DNA from: Harmothoe impar
Lineage: Eukaryota; Annelida; Polychaeta; Phyllodocida; Polynoidae
Direction of reading: 5' to 3'
Length of the DNA stretch: 64,000 bases
Assembly: GCA_947462335.1 (NCBI GenBank)
Contig: OX381709.1
Location: forward strand, 67,138,609-67,202,608
The position numbers and the translations under genes were made by a program. Below, piece by piece: positions 34,434 through 46,354 of the stretch (positions are counted from its first letter, which is position 1; each line of letters opens with the position of its first letter). Under the pieces are notes generated by a model that made no database searches, had not been told where the DNA came from, and saw only the letters and a list, made by a program, of their open reading frames with translations.

Positions 34434-34872
34434 CAAACACTTTATATATGCAAACACATTATTCTAAACACTTTAACCCTAAACACTTTCTTTCTAAACA
34501 CTTTCTCATGAAACACATTATAATCTAAACACTTTTCATTCTAAACACTTAACCCTAAACACTTTCTTTCTAAACACTTTGTCGCGAAACACATTATAAT
34601 CTAAACACTTTTCATTCTAAACACTTTTTCTGACCAAACACTTTTCATTCTAAACACTTAACCCTAAACACTTTCTTTCTAAACACTTTGTCGCGAAACA
34701 CATTATAATCTAAACACTTTTCATTCTAAACACTTTTTCTGACCAAACACTTTTCATTCTAAACACTTTTCGAAAAGTGTTTAGAAAAAAAGTGTTTCAA
34801 AATGTGTTACAAGAAAGTGTTTTGTTTTGGGGTAAAAAGTGTTTAGAAACGAAACACTTTTTTTAGAGTGTA
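34434..34872. repeat. TCTAAACACTTT array with an inverted 3' end
   Basis: More than twenty copies of AAACACTTT or AAACACATT, joined by short linkers (TTCATTC, TGTCGCG, TCTGACC) with a higher-order unit of about 100 bp. From about 34,771 the motif appears inverted (AAGTGTTTAGAAA), so the array ends as a foldback. Confidence 0.85.
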
Positions 34873-36190
34873 TGATAGTCTGAATCGGAGATGCATGGCG
34901 TACATTTTAATGTAACGGGTCCGGAACAACCTTGAGGGGATTCGTATCTTAGCTCTATCTTTATGTATGAATGTCGCTAGCTAAAATGGTAAAGAAGTCC
35001 ACTGCATGGGAAATCTCAACCCTTAGATATGACGTCAAGCACGATACCATTGTGCTATGCAGTCTGTGTCGGACAGTACTATTTCAATAACATATACAGC
35101 TCTCAGCATATTTATGTATTTCAATAATACAAACTCTTAAAAATACGTGAGGTTCAAAATATTTTGGGGATGTAGAATATCAACGACCGTATTCTATGTG
35201 ACAGAACACTGTGCAATCCTATCCCATATTTCTCAAAATGCAATATTGAATACCTCAGAAACTAGCTTGGGACTCCCATATTAATCATCACAGCATTATG
35301 AAAAAGAACATAACACTTTGATTTCATCGAGAGATCTGAGAGAAATCTAGCGTCTAAAGTAGTTTCAGTTACCTTCGTTTTGAAAAAGCTCCCCTTGTAA
35401 TGAGAGTTTAATCTTTCCCATATATGAAGTAAACTGGGAAAGTTCCAGTTAACGCTGGGACATGTACCCAAGCAATGTCTTAACCCTCCCATATCAGGAT
35501 AGTACTGCAATGAAATGTGGGAAGATCTTGAAATGACAATGGAGGCCAATTAAAAAGTAAGTCGTACAGACTTTCTCACCTGTGTCACCCTTTTTCAACA
35601 AGACCCTTATAATAATTGGCTCCACTATTATAGAACTCGTATACTGGAACGCCTTATCCTTGGTCATACATAAAAACGACAATATAACAATGACTCAGAG
35701 ATGAAATGAATATGTTAGGTGTGGTAGCTAAGGTGCCAATAGCCTCCCGGCCATTCACCGACCTCTATCCTCACACCTTCACTGTATGTGCACACCCACG
35801 GTCTCGTATGTTCAGCGTTAGTGGAGATTGCAACATACATATACATATAGCTTATTGTCACATACAAACGAGCAGAAACTAATGGTAAGTTCAATAGCAT
35901 CTGTACTTAATTGTAATGTTTTCTCTCAGAACACCCCTGGCTGTAATCTAGTGATAGTTGTCATGCAGCTAAACGTTTAACCATCCGTCTATTAGTCCAG
36001 ATAAAAAACACAACCATTAGGCTACTCAAAAAAAAAGTTTCAAATCACCCAGCAGTGAAAAATGTGACGAGGGCGTTTTTTATTTTAATTTTTTTTTTAT
36101 TACTGGGGGAGGAAATATATAGGGAAATTAAAACTTTCCGTGCACAATTTTCACATTTTAGTAGTTAAGAGTTTGTTGAACCAAGAAAGT
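34873..36190. other. intergenic, no gene recognised
   Basis: No coding exon, RNA gene or element ends were recognised in this stretch. Confidence 0.5.
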
Positions 36191-36195
36191 TCCTA

Positions 36196-36380
36196 TACCG
36201 TATTCGACGTAATAAGCGCACACCCCCTAATAAGCGCACACCCCCTGTTTTTGGCCGATCTTTAGACTACAAATTACCAAAAATATTTCAATTTTTTACT
36301 CCAATTAAACTGTTAACTACTAAAAGGTGTCCATAATCATTTTTTAAGCGCACTGTGCGCTTATTACGTCGAATACGGTA
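36196..36380. mobile_element. TACCGTATTCG MITE, 185 bp, copy 1
   Basis: Ends TACCGTATTCGACGTAATAA and its exact inverse form long perfect TIRs. The sub-terminal unit AATAAGCGCACACCCCCT is tandemly repeated on the left. The same element, also 185 bp, lies at 58,028-58,212. No coding capacity; TA is the likely target duplication. Confidence 0.93.
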
Positions 36381-36703
36381 ATGCAAATTATTCCTAGCCC
36401 TCTGTATTCCTAACAGCATAAGCTTTAATTGAATACCAAATATGCCAATATTTGTCGACTTTTGAACGATTTTTCATGAAAAATCATTAAAAAAGAGAAA
36501 AAGTTTTCCTCAAATCACGATTTTTATGGTGCGCGCGGTGATGAGAAACAACTTTTTTTTTGAGTGGCCTTAGGAATAAGAATGAAACATTCACATGCTA
36601 GTTGATAAAGTGTAAACCTTGTTTAAACTACAGAAACGGTTAAACTAAATGCATCTCACACAAAGTATAGGGTATACCCTTGTACGAGGAGTTGGGAGGA
36701 TAT

Positions 36704-36842
36704 CCCAGTAAACAAAAAACATCATATAACATTTTATATAACGTTATTTAACGTTTCTCTAAGGCTCCTCACTATGGCATAAAGTTATATCAAGTTTTAA
36801 AAACGTTATTTTGACGTAAAATTACGTTTTTTGTGAGCTGGG
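36704..36842. mobile_element. Short CCCAG..CTGGG TIR element, AACGTT-rich
   Basis: The left end CCCAGTAAACAAAAAAC is mirrored by GTTTTTTGTGAGCTGGG, with ATAACG/CGTTAT-rich subterminal sequence. It is a small relative of 24,187-25,252. Confidence 0.82.
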
Positions 36843-37084
36843 ATAGGACCTGACATAGGAGCTAGACACCTGAAAAGCCAGTCCTACCATTAGTCAATTC
36901 AAAATGTCAGGTTCTAAATCACGGCGATAATATCTTGCTGAACTCTCTGTTGCATTTCTCCCCTCCTACAAGGGCAGCTCTGTGAATGTTCTGCCTCATT
37001 AGACGTGGACTCCATGGGGGACTCTACAGTCAGACTATGTGCAGGGCAGACTGCAGTAGGCCCCATCTACCATAGATAAAGACC

Positions 37085-37215
37085 TTCCGTAGGGCACGTT
37101 ATCAACTACAGTGTGCAGGTCACCACCCAAGGTCCAGCCAGGAGCCAAAGGCCATGCCCCATGTGGTCATTACACGAAAAAGGGATTATATACACAGAGG
37201 CGCTGTCCTTCCCTG
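37085..37215 (+). repeat. Block F copy 2
   Basis: GGGCACGTTATC, CAGTGTGCAGGTCA.CACCCA, AGGTCCAGCCAGGAG and CCCCATGTGGTCATTACACG parallel 22,310-22,430. Confidence 0.7.
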
Positions 37216-37566
37216 CTGTCCTTCCCACACATCCTGCCATATCGAACCTACACCACTGGGAATACATTAGGGCAGGAGATGTGGACACATCAGCCCACCC
37301 ACTAAAGTCTACTGTCCTTCATTTTGCATGAAATAACAATGTATCTTAATATATCTACATTCTGTGTTTAAACTATTGGTATTTTTCCATAACCAATAAT
37401 ATCATATCATGTATGGGATCCAAGGGTATCTAGATACATTACACATGTACCCGTTTTGGATAAGGTATATGACCTATACATAGAATGTGTATAGCATATA
37501 TGGGCAATCAGTGTAGTTTAATCACGTTGTATGTGAATATAGTACGTTACACATTGCTTCTTTTAA

Positions 37567-37906
37567 TAGGTCGAGTTACATATGCAGGTCTACTATGTCA
37601 CAGTGTGGGCAAACAAAGCCAACACGGGCTTATGTAACCTCACCATGATAGCTACACACAAGTGGCATTACATTATAATCTATTCTTAATTGTCCCTGGG
37701 TTATAGTGAAAGAGAGCTTTCACTCTAAAATATACTACATCAAATTATGCATTCATGTGCATCTCATGATACATGTATGGCTATTTATATTTATATATAA
37801 CTGGTTGATTCATAGCCACCCTACCTAGCGGTCACACTCTAGTGGTCTGTTTGCCCACCGCACCTCACATATAAATAGAAAAATCTAGTATATGTAACTC
37901 GACCTA
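37567..37906. mobile_element. TIR element TAGGTCGAGTTACATAT
   Basis: 17-bp perfect inverted ends at 37,567-37,583 and 37,890-37,906. The interior carries a second inverted pair (GTGGGCAAACA against TGTTTGCCCAC). About 340 bp, non-coding. Confidence 0.88.
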
Positions 37907-38189
37907 TAGTATAGTCGGAGCTGCTCACCCCACCCCCCCCCCCCCCGCCACCACCACCGCCACCAGCATTGTAGAATCATGTATCGCTCACACCAGGGTT
38001 GTATACGTGTCCATAGTATAGTAACGTTACATCATTCAATAATCTACAGCTAGCTGGTAACCTTTACATATGCCTAGAGGAAATAGGGCAGACTCAGGTG
38101 AGAGTCCCTATATGTTAGACACAGCCTGTACATAATTATGGCGCTGCTGACTAAGGTCCGTTTCCACTTATTGACTACTCAGGATGCTA

Positions 38190-38370
38190 CTTTGCAATCA
38201 CTAATTGGACTCTTGCTGTTCCTCCCCACCACACTTGGGTTGCCGGCGATTGGCCTCTTACTGTCAGCAAATGTCGAGCTATAGCTCTTCTCTAATTGGC
38301 GTGCTCTCTGCAACACTTCCACTGCGTCTGCGCGACCGGAAGCTACCCAGCCACTTTAAAACATGAATCG
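38190..38370 (+). promoter_or_regulatory. Promoter-like region with three inverted CCAAT boxes
   Basis: ATTGG (inverted CCAAT, the NF-Y site) occurs at 38,204, 38,249 and 38,295, spaced 45 and 46 bp. An ETS-type ACCGGAAG follows at 38,335-38,342 and a TATA-like TTTAAAA at 38,355-38,361. This order and spacing resemble a plus-strand animal promoter. The only downstream candidate is the Toll-like receptor pseudogene 2.2 kb away, or an unrecognised transcript. Confidence 0.5.
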
Positions 38371-39691
38371 GGGTTAGGAGACAGGTGCTTGGTGTGGTTG
38401 TACTTGTATTAGGAGGTTATTTAGACAAGCAGAAGTCATCATATTATGGAGATGACATTGCAGTATGTTTATAGCCCCATTGTGGATCCCAAAAATTATT
38501 ATTTATGACAGTGAAACAGTTAACCAAAATCAATGGCTCTACATTTATATACCCAGCCACCATGAGCTATACGCCTTCTTTCTGCAGTGGCTGACTCAGT
38601 GGCTAATACTACAAGGAATGATATTCAAGCATACCAGCGGACATATATAGTACATTGTATGCACACTTTGTCTAGTTTGCTTGTTAATGCCTAAGTAATG
38701 TCTGTGTTTATTAATGTTTAAAATGTTGTAAACCTATTAAGCGTATCTAATCTAAAGTATTAATTACCTTAACAAGTTCAGTATCACAGAGCAGAGCACC
38801 ATACCCTGCTCAGTAGAACAATAGACACACATATGTACGTATATATCCATGGTAGGGCACTGCTCCATCACTTGGTAGCTCATGTAAATGGATGTGGTGG
38901 TAGGGGGTATAGGCGCTTTACGAATCATACCATATATCTCATAACAAAACTGACCGAGGCTTTTCTACAGAGGTTTTACATTTATAGGTGGTATTAACTA
39001 TACTGCCATAACTTTTTTAAGCTTGGAAGTCTATAGTAGGCTAATCCTACGTGACATAAACTATAATTATCCGAACAATTAGCCATACTTTAAGTTTAAG
39101 CACTTTGAATATATACCCCCATAACCATCCACTATGTACGCCTCTATCCAACCTATCAGTCTCTTGGTTTAAAATTATTATGGGGCTTGATGAACATAAT
39201 TTTTTTATAATTTGTGGGCTTTTTCATCATATAGTTATTGGAATATAGGTATCGATGCATTTTAAAAACTATTTTCCACAGTGGCCGCCTCTAGTTATCA
39301 GGCAGGCAGGTGTTTTAGTCATGGTTCAATTTCGCTAAGCCTCCATTACGCCCCTTCTACCGCCTACATTTCCAAAGGGTCTTCTAAGATGCTTCGTAAA
39401 CCCTATCACATTTACAAGAGCTGTCGGTATCTCAGTGCGGACAGCAAGCTTTAAAAGAGGAGGTATTTTAGTAATGGACCCCGTCTCAAAGACTATAGCA
39501 GAAAATCTCCACCCATTCATGTAGGATCAGTAAAGTAAAGGTCCCTAGGCAGTAGTCAATAGGGGTTTTTGTTTGCTACTGTTGTAATCAGTTTACGGAA
39601 GCATTCATTTTGTAGAACGTGCATTTTGTAATCTAGACATTAAGCTGAGGTTGGGGTTTCATTACAAAGAATTATACCGTTACAGCATATA

Positions 39692-39692
39692 T

Positions 39693-39751
<59 letters not shown>
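39692..39751. repeat. (CA)n microsatellite
   Basis: About 30 uninterrupted CA units. Histidine/threonine or cysteine/valine frames through it are artefacts. Confidence 0.98.
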
Positions 39752-39752
<1 letters not shown>

Positions 39753-39789
39753 TGTTTCTCTGTTTGCGGCATACTATGGAAGGGCGGTG

Positions 39790-40073
39790 CGACATTGCGG
39801 TATTTGCCAATTGCCAGTTGCCATTTGCTGGTACCAATTGCCTTTTGGCGGTTTGAGGGTGCCATTTGCTCATTTAAGGTTGCCTACAAAACGTTGCCAA
39901 TTGCTCAATATGGTTGTCAATCGGCAATTTTGCCATTTGTTAATTGCCATTTGCCGATTGCCATTTTGTCAGTTGCCATTTGCCAATTGCCAATGAGTAT
40001 TTTGTCAATTGACAGTTGTCATGTTGCCATTTGACAGTTAGAATTGCCATTTGCTAGTATGGCCGATTGCCTC
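39790..40073. repeat. Cryptic TTGCCA/GCCATTTG repeat
   Basis: TTGCCATTTG and TTGCCAATTG occur many times at irregular spacing, often as GCCAATTGCCA. The array begins just after the CA microsatellite and ends near 40,073 (GATTGCCTC). No stable unit length was seen. Confidence 0.85.
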
Positions 40074-40575
40074 GGACCCGGATAGTGATGATCGACAATA
40101 GACTCAAGTGTCTATGGACTTAACATCTCACGGCAGGTGCTTGAATTATAGTCTGCTACTGCACATACAGCATGTGATATTATCAAATGGATTATAAACA
40201 GTGAAAATAGTCATATTTCAACAAGAGGAGAGGGTCTATATATTTGAGCATCTTTGCTCATATGGGGCAAATGCTTTACAATATGCTTATATGAATGTTA
40301 ACAGTGAGGCATATTAGTAGTAAGATATAGAACAATGATACTATCTATATCGAAGACAGAATGCTTGTGGAGAATTCTATATTATCTTTAAGGTTACACT
40401 TGGTAACCACAACTCTTGTTGACGTGGCCATACAACCCTGTGAAACGTTGTGATAAGTCCACAGCTTCATTTCTCCAAAGATGTTTATCAAAATTGGCAT
40501 TGTGAAAAGTTCTATAAACTTACCTACCCCTCTGTTTTTATTTCAAAAAAAGCTAGTTGCAGACTCTGACAGACG

Positions 40576-43558
40576 ATGGAAGTGATCAGATATCTGCTGT
40601 TGATGATAGCCATCGTGCTACTATGTTCAGAACCTGCTGGAGCAACCTGGGAGTCTCCCCCTTAGTCTGTCCTGACGAAGGTGGGTAGTACCATGAAGAA
40701 CCAAACAGTAAAGCCTCCAAACATGATGGATATGAACGCAAAATTCGCGGAGCTGTCTGCATCTTTGAGAGACATCTCAGAATCAGATCTGACATCCAGA
40801 CATGAGGTAGGTAGGGGGAGTAGTCTGGTATCGGACTGCCCACAGATGTGTGAGTGTTAGACATATATCAGTTGGAGCTCAGTGTGCTGAGCTGCTCCTC
40901 AGACCCTGTAGATGAGCTCCCCAGGCTGTTCCAGTCACCTCAGCTCACTGAGAGACTCGACATAGCGCATTCCTATCTCTCCAGAGTCCCTACTGAAATC
41001 ACAATGATGCCCAACCTGACCAGTCTCTACCTAAATGATAACTTATTGGAGACGCTACCACAAGACGTGGCAATGCTGCAACGATTGGAATTGGTGGTAC
41101 TAAGTTATAACTCCATGATAGAAGTATCGTCGGTTCTCACCTCGCTGGCTAACCTGATTGAGATGCATCTGGACCATAATAACATCACGGTATTACCTGC
41201 AGAGATCTCTGCTTTGACAAAATTGAAACATCTTAACCTAACAGACAACCGTCTCCGTGCAGTTCCTGGTAAGCTTTCAGAGTTAGGTAATCTGATAAGC
41301 TTTGACCTTAGTGACAATGACATGAGGTCACCGAGCTAGCATCGTGGTCAAGAATCATGAATTTAGTTTTACGGATTAACAGCTTGCGCATATTGCCTGT
41401 TGCCATTACTGGAATGCACTCACTTTGGAAATTATTCTTGTAGCATAATGTCCTACATAGTCTACCTGATACAATGCCGAGGTTATTAGGTAGGTTAGAT
41501 CTCAGTTACAATGACATTGACAATGTGCCCTTCACATACCCTTAGCCTTATCCCACCTGGATCTGAGCAACAATGCTTTAGAAGCAATCCCTTCAGTAAT
41601 TACACAATCTCTAGGATTGCAATACCTTAATTTAAGTCACAACAGGATTTTCAACGGGAAACTTCGTCTGTCCAACGTGGCCCACCTTGACTTAAGTTAC
41701 AACAATATAGAGGAAATGCCGTTCAGATCTCTGGTTATAATGCCACAACTGGAATATATTGATTTAAGTCATAATTCTTTGCAATCACTGCCAAAGAACT
41801 GTCTGACTTCATTTGGCAGCACACTCAAATATGCAAATCTGAGTCATAACGAGATCCACATTATTCATGATGGTTCATTCAATGGTCTGTCAACCATTAA
41901 AGAGGTCCATCTCCAACATAACAACATAGAGTCCAAGGCCTTGTCCCCACTCTATAATCTGCGTATTCTTACCATCATTGATTTGTCATCAAATGTCATT
42001 GAAAGCTTAGACTCTTGGCCCCTTCTACTGGCAAAGGGAAACCTCATAGTTGAAGTTGATGTCAGTAATAACAGAATCTCAAGCTTTACCAACTCCGCAA
42101 ATGTTACATTCAAGGTAGTTTGCAATTAAGGCCATCCTGAGGATGCAAAACAATCAAATCAAACATTTCATGGATATATTCACTGGGTGGAACGTAAGGG
42201 TTGACACAGCTGAGGCAGTGTCTATTCTCTTGGATAGTGCAGTGTTCGATTTGGAGCAGAACCCCCTTGTCTGCGAATGCGTCGACTATGATGTTTTCAA
42301 ACACATTGGAGATACACAAGATGAACAATATACCCACCTAAAATGTCGGGAGCCACCTATGTTGAAGGGTCTTAACCCTGGTAATATTGGCCTTGGTATG
42401 TATGTGTGCAATGTGTCACTAGATTGTCCCGAAGGCTGTATATCAAATTTATAGTATATGTACTTTGAGGCCCTCTATACAGAGCATGGAGGTCATCTAT
42501 GACAGTTATATTGGGATATACCTACCAGAGACATTGCCTGCTTTGCCGAAGCGAACTGCCGAAAGATACAATTATGACATAATGTTTAAAAACACCAATT
42601 TAACCAGGGTGTCACCTAAGCCATATCTGTCAAAAGTTCAGGCAGTCACACTGAGCAATAATTCCATAAGGGAAATTGATTCATTGGTCTTCAAATCATG
42701 GCGGGATATATGCACTTTCTGTATGTTGACAACAACCAGTTGGAGGGGCTCCCTGAGAGTATGGTGGCCTTAGGTAACGGTTCAACAGCGGGTGTCCGTC
42801 TGGGGCACAACCCATGGGTGTGTGACTGTCGGGGCATGACGTTGAGAGACTGGATAGCCAGCCATTCGGATACAGTTGAGGATGCAGATTCAGTGATTTG
42901 TCATTCGCCACCAGACATGGCAGGTAAAAGGCTATTGGACGTGTCTGGGTTATGCCAACCAGAATTCGGCCGAGATGGCATAGGCTTGTATATTGGAATT
43001 GGAGGTGCTTTGGCCCTATCGATGGGTCTTGGGCTTATTCTGACATTAGGTATCAAATGTGGGTATTTCCGGTTGAGGTGGAATTTAATTCGCATAGATG
43101 AGTGTATAGGCGAGGAGAAAGAAGTTGATGTCTTTGTATCATATTCCGATGACGATGAAGTATACATATTGGACGAGCTCATCCCAGAGCTCGAGAAGCG
43201 TGGCTTCAAGGTGTGCTTTCATCGCGTCCACTTCCATGGCGGCAAGCCAATTCTACTCAACATAAGTGAGTGCATCGACAACAGCAAAAGGACCTTAGTG
43301 TACTTCACAAACAATTTCAAAAGCAGTAATTTCGGGGTGTGGGAGTTCCACCAGGCTCTGCTTTTGGATGTGGAGAATGGCACTAACCGTCTTGTTACCA
43401 TCAAGGACCCAGATCTGGACATGGAGGCCCTGGAGATCACAAAGAGATCCTACTTCCAGACTCACACCTATGTGGACAAAGATGCGGCAAGGTTTTGGGA
43501 GAACCTGCTCTATGCTTTACCTGATAGCCGTCTAGGTGCTCCCGATACCGAGGTGTGA
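40576..43558 (+). pseudogene. Toll-like receptor pseudogene (double cysteine-cluster type)
   Basis: A complete but broken Toll-like receptor, a membrane pattern-recognition receptor that signals through a cytosolic TIR domain. In order: a signal peptide (ATG at 40,576, hydrophobic LLLMIAIVLL) ending at a TAG at 40,663; an N-cap with CPQMCEC near 40,837; leucine-rich repeats from 40,854 to 42,110 (LYLNDN, LNLTDN, LDLSYN, IDLSHN); a first C-cap (NPLVCEC, about 42,262); a second N-cap (DCPEGC, about 42,424); further repeats; a second C-cap (NPWVCDC, about 42,810); a membrane helix (about 42,976-43,050); and a TIR domain. The reading frame changes about six times, and TAG stops interrupt it at 41,337, 41,441 and 41,543. 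Two C-caps with an N-cap between them is the arrangement of Drosophila Toll and many invertebrate receptors. It could be an active gene only if all the indels are sequencing errors. Confidence 0.92.
42698..43558 (+). CDS. Intact C-terminal frame of the pseudogene: LRR cap, membrane segment, TIR domain
   Basis: The last 286 codons of the Toll-like receptor remnant are open. From the start: one leucine-rich repeat (LYVDNNQLEGLPE), a cysteine cap with VCDC and later cysteines, a hydrophobic span (GLYIGIGGALALSMGLGLIL) and the TIR domain from about 43,121. The TIR shows box 1 as DVFVSYSDDD, a box-2-like loop with GGKP in place of the usual RD.PG, and box 3 as RFWENLLYALP. It ends at TGA 43,556. 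The open start is set only by the upstream frameshift and has no signal peptide, so it is not a normal protein start. Listed separately because an intact TIR module could still be translated or have decayed more slowly. Confidence 0.55.
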   Translation: MAGYMHFLYVDNNQLEGLPESMVALGNGSTAGVRLGHNPWVCDCRGMTLRDWIASHSDTVEDADSVICHSPPDMAGKRLLDVSGLCQPEFGRDGIGLYIGIGGALALSMGLGLILTLGIKCGYFRLRWNLIRIDECIGEEKEVDVFVSYSDDDEVYILDELIPELEKRGFKVCFHRVHFHGGKPILLNISECIDNSKRTLVYFTNNFKSSNFGVWEFHQALLLDVENGTNRLVTIKDPDLDMEALEITKRSYFQTHTYVDKDAARFWENLLYALPDSRLGAPDTEV

Positions 43559-44058
43559 GATGGGAATACAGGACTAGCCGCCAGAGAAGGAGGGACCTGA
43601 TATAACTGTTATATTATATCCGGCCATAGATTCAAAAATGGACTGACCCTAGCTTTTTCCACAATTATGGGTATTTTAGTTGTTGTAAAATATTTATATT
43701 TTTCGAGATTTTAGCAAATTCTTGGTCAGGAAGAACGAGCATCCATGCCTAATTGATTGTCTGACATCAGGAAATTTGTTTTCACCAAGAATATCCAACA
43801 ATTGCATAGTATTCCTAGTGAGTGTAAGAACCAGTAGGTCATCCTATAGCATGGGTTGTTGTAGTATTCCTGCTAAATGAGAAAATGCTAAATGCTAAGT
43901 CTCATCATATAATTATTAAGACTGAAAAGGACTTTTAATAACAACTACCATGGACTGAAAGACAGTTGATTTGGTAACCAGAATTCCAATTACAATAACT
44001 AGTACCATTTTGGCATTTCTTTGAAAAACATCTGTATTGATTACGATTATTTAATGCC

Positions 44059-44064
44059 AATAAA
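44059..44064 (+). terminator. Candidate polyadenylation signal
   Basis: AATAAA about 500 bp after the Toll-like receptor stop codon. A similar AATAAAAATCTAA phrase ends the retroelement-like tail at 25,622-25,660, so it may instead be a repeat end. Confidence 0.35.
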
Positions 44065-44749
44065 AATCTAAACTCAAACTCATCCTGATGCCTCGCAAGT
44101 TGATGTGGTATTTGCGATTTGTTGGTACTTTTAAAAACAATCTAATAATATCCGACCTACCTACCTTATTTTTTGGGCAATGCTGCCTGAAACACGTATT
44201 TTGGTCCACGGATTGAGCAATGTGTAAAGGGCAGACTGACGACTTTAAGCGACCGAGAGGGCGATTATACATTTCTTACATGAACAATGCGCAAGGTAAT
44301 TGATTGATGTAATGATTTAGTACATAATGTATGCCCAAAATAAATCGCATATAGTTCTATGTTCATACATTATTGGGGAATCCGTGTGAGAGTTGTTGTT
44401 TACCTCACACCTAAAGGTGGGAGTACAGGTGTGGTATAAATCAACTGACAATTGTTTTCCTTCTGAGAAACCGAATCATCAGCATATAATGTACCCTGAC
44501 TGTAGATTGTGGTACACTATTCAGGCCAGGATTCAGGCCTGTGACATGACGTCCAATGGTCATGGCGGCAACAGTAATAAACACTGCGGTATCAGAGACC
44601 CCGGGTCAGAGACTCAATGAGAGTCAAAGAGTGTGGGTTACTTCATTATTTCACAGTGTGTACATGTACATATAATGTGCAACAGTACCTACCCTAAAAC
44701 CCTTCCTTTTAAGATATTGCACCTGTAAGAAGATAATTTGTCTTACAAG

Positions 44750-44912
44750 ATTAAAGAGATAATGGGTTTAAAGGCGTTTTCAAAAATCGTTTAAACCAAT
44801 TTTCTCTTTAATCCTGTATAATAAAACCTCACCTATAAGACGACCCTCTACGTTGGGGGGAATAAAAATTCTCAAAATAAATCCCTTTTAAAAGTAGAGG
44901 TTTACAGTACCT
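44750..44912. repeat. Foldback followed by a degenerate TACNGTA-type element
   Basis: ATTAAAGAGA at 44,750 and its complement ending at 44,812 form a hairpin with GGTTTAAA/TTTAAACC arms. From about 44,820, AATAAAACCTCACCTATAAG and the end GAGGTTTACAGTA resemble the TACCGTAAAACC..CTATAAGCC family in form, but are diverged. Confidence 0.5.
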
Positions 44913-46010
44913 ATATGCCCTGAGCACTTGTCTTTGAGGTCGCCAGTCTTCATCAACAACAAAGGCACCAGAGTATTTATAATGTAGTATGGAATGAGGC
45001 ACAGGATTCCAGAATAAACTTTCGTCTTATAGTAACGTGTGGTATTAATACGAACTGCTTCATTAAGGTTGTATTAAGCATTTAACTTATATCTTACCGT
45101 GTTGCACAGAAGTTATTAAAATGGTGATCTGATCACCCCCGCACGAAACATCCTCTCTGCTCAAACATAAATATCAAAAGTTCAACTATAATGTCACATC
45201 CATTCAGTAAGTTTTTTGATTGAACTGTCAGTATAAGTATGTCATTGTAAGTTGAGCATGTACTAACTATTCTATCCCTATTCCCTACAAATATCTCAAT
45301 CGGAATCAAGATATGCGGTTAAGGAGCTGAGGGGTAAGTGATGAAACAAACTAATTAGGATCTCACCATGTATAATAGCGCTGTTATGCACCCATTGGCT
45401 GTCTGTATTCAGATTGCCACGATGACTACTAATATCTGTTAACTTAGCCAAGTGTTTACCTTTATTTGGTATGACACATTTGTAATACACTGACTGCATA
45501 TTGTAGTAAATGATCTTATATTAACCTCTGTCTAATGACAGATTATGCGGGCCAGCCAGTCTGTCTGCATTAAATATTGCATGGCTCTATTATACGTTGT
45601 TGACACATCGTCGACGCTATATCCTCCATCATGGGGCTGTAAAGCACCAAAATGAGTGGCCCACTGGGGGGATATCTTTGGCCTGTCACCTGCAGCAACG
45701 GTAGGCAAATGCAGTACTATAAGAAATATCCAAGTTGTTCCACACTAGATCTACAGGCAACTAATTTAATCGTAAAAGTAATATGTTACCTGAGATAAGT
45801 TAAATGCCTAATATTACCTGAGTTTAATGAGCTACTGTACAGCATGAATACCATGCCAGAAGAAGCATTTATTTTGTAAACAGACGTCATCACATTAAGG
45901 CTAATTGGTCACGCATGGACCAGAAGATAGACGCTTATGTCATGAAATGGAATCTTAATAATATGAGGCGTGTCATGATTTTGAAAGAGCCAGAATCAAA
46001 TACGCAGACA

Positions 46011-46150
46011 AATGCCAACGCCCATTGATACTGTCTCTTATGTATGTCATGAGTGGGGGCTGGGTCCGACGAAGCTGCAGGCTGAGTGGAATTGGCCCCA
46101 GCTCTCACGGGTGAAATACATCAGAGACAGTATCAATGTAGTTGGCATTT
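46011..46150. mobile_element. Small foldback element AATGCCAAC
   Basis: AATGCCAAC..CATTGATACTGTCTCT at the left is mirrored by AGAGACAGTATCAATG..GTTGGCATT at the right: arms of about 28 bp around an 85-bp loop. Non-coding. Confidence 0.82.
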
Positions 46151-46267
46151 ATCTCTATTTTTTTATTTAAAGGCATTTTATAAAGGAAAGTCCTTACCTT
46201 TCCTTTCTAGGTGTCACCACAGACTCTCGCATGTAAGGTTCCAGTTCCAATGAAAACACATACATAC

Positions 46268-46270
<3 letters not shown>

Positions 46271-46353
<83 letters not shown>

Positions 46354-46354
46354 C
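46271..46354. repeat. (TA)n microsatellite
   Basis: An almost uninterrupted AT dinucleotide run, with one TACA interruption near 46,335. Confidence 0.98.

Noticed and set aside
39640..40034. Frames of 127 and 101 codons over the CA repeat
   Set aside because: Repetitive His-Thr or Cys-Val from a microsatellite followed by a cryptic repeat.
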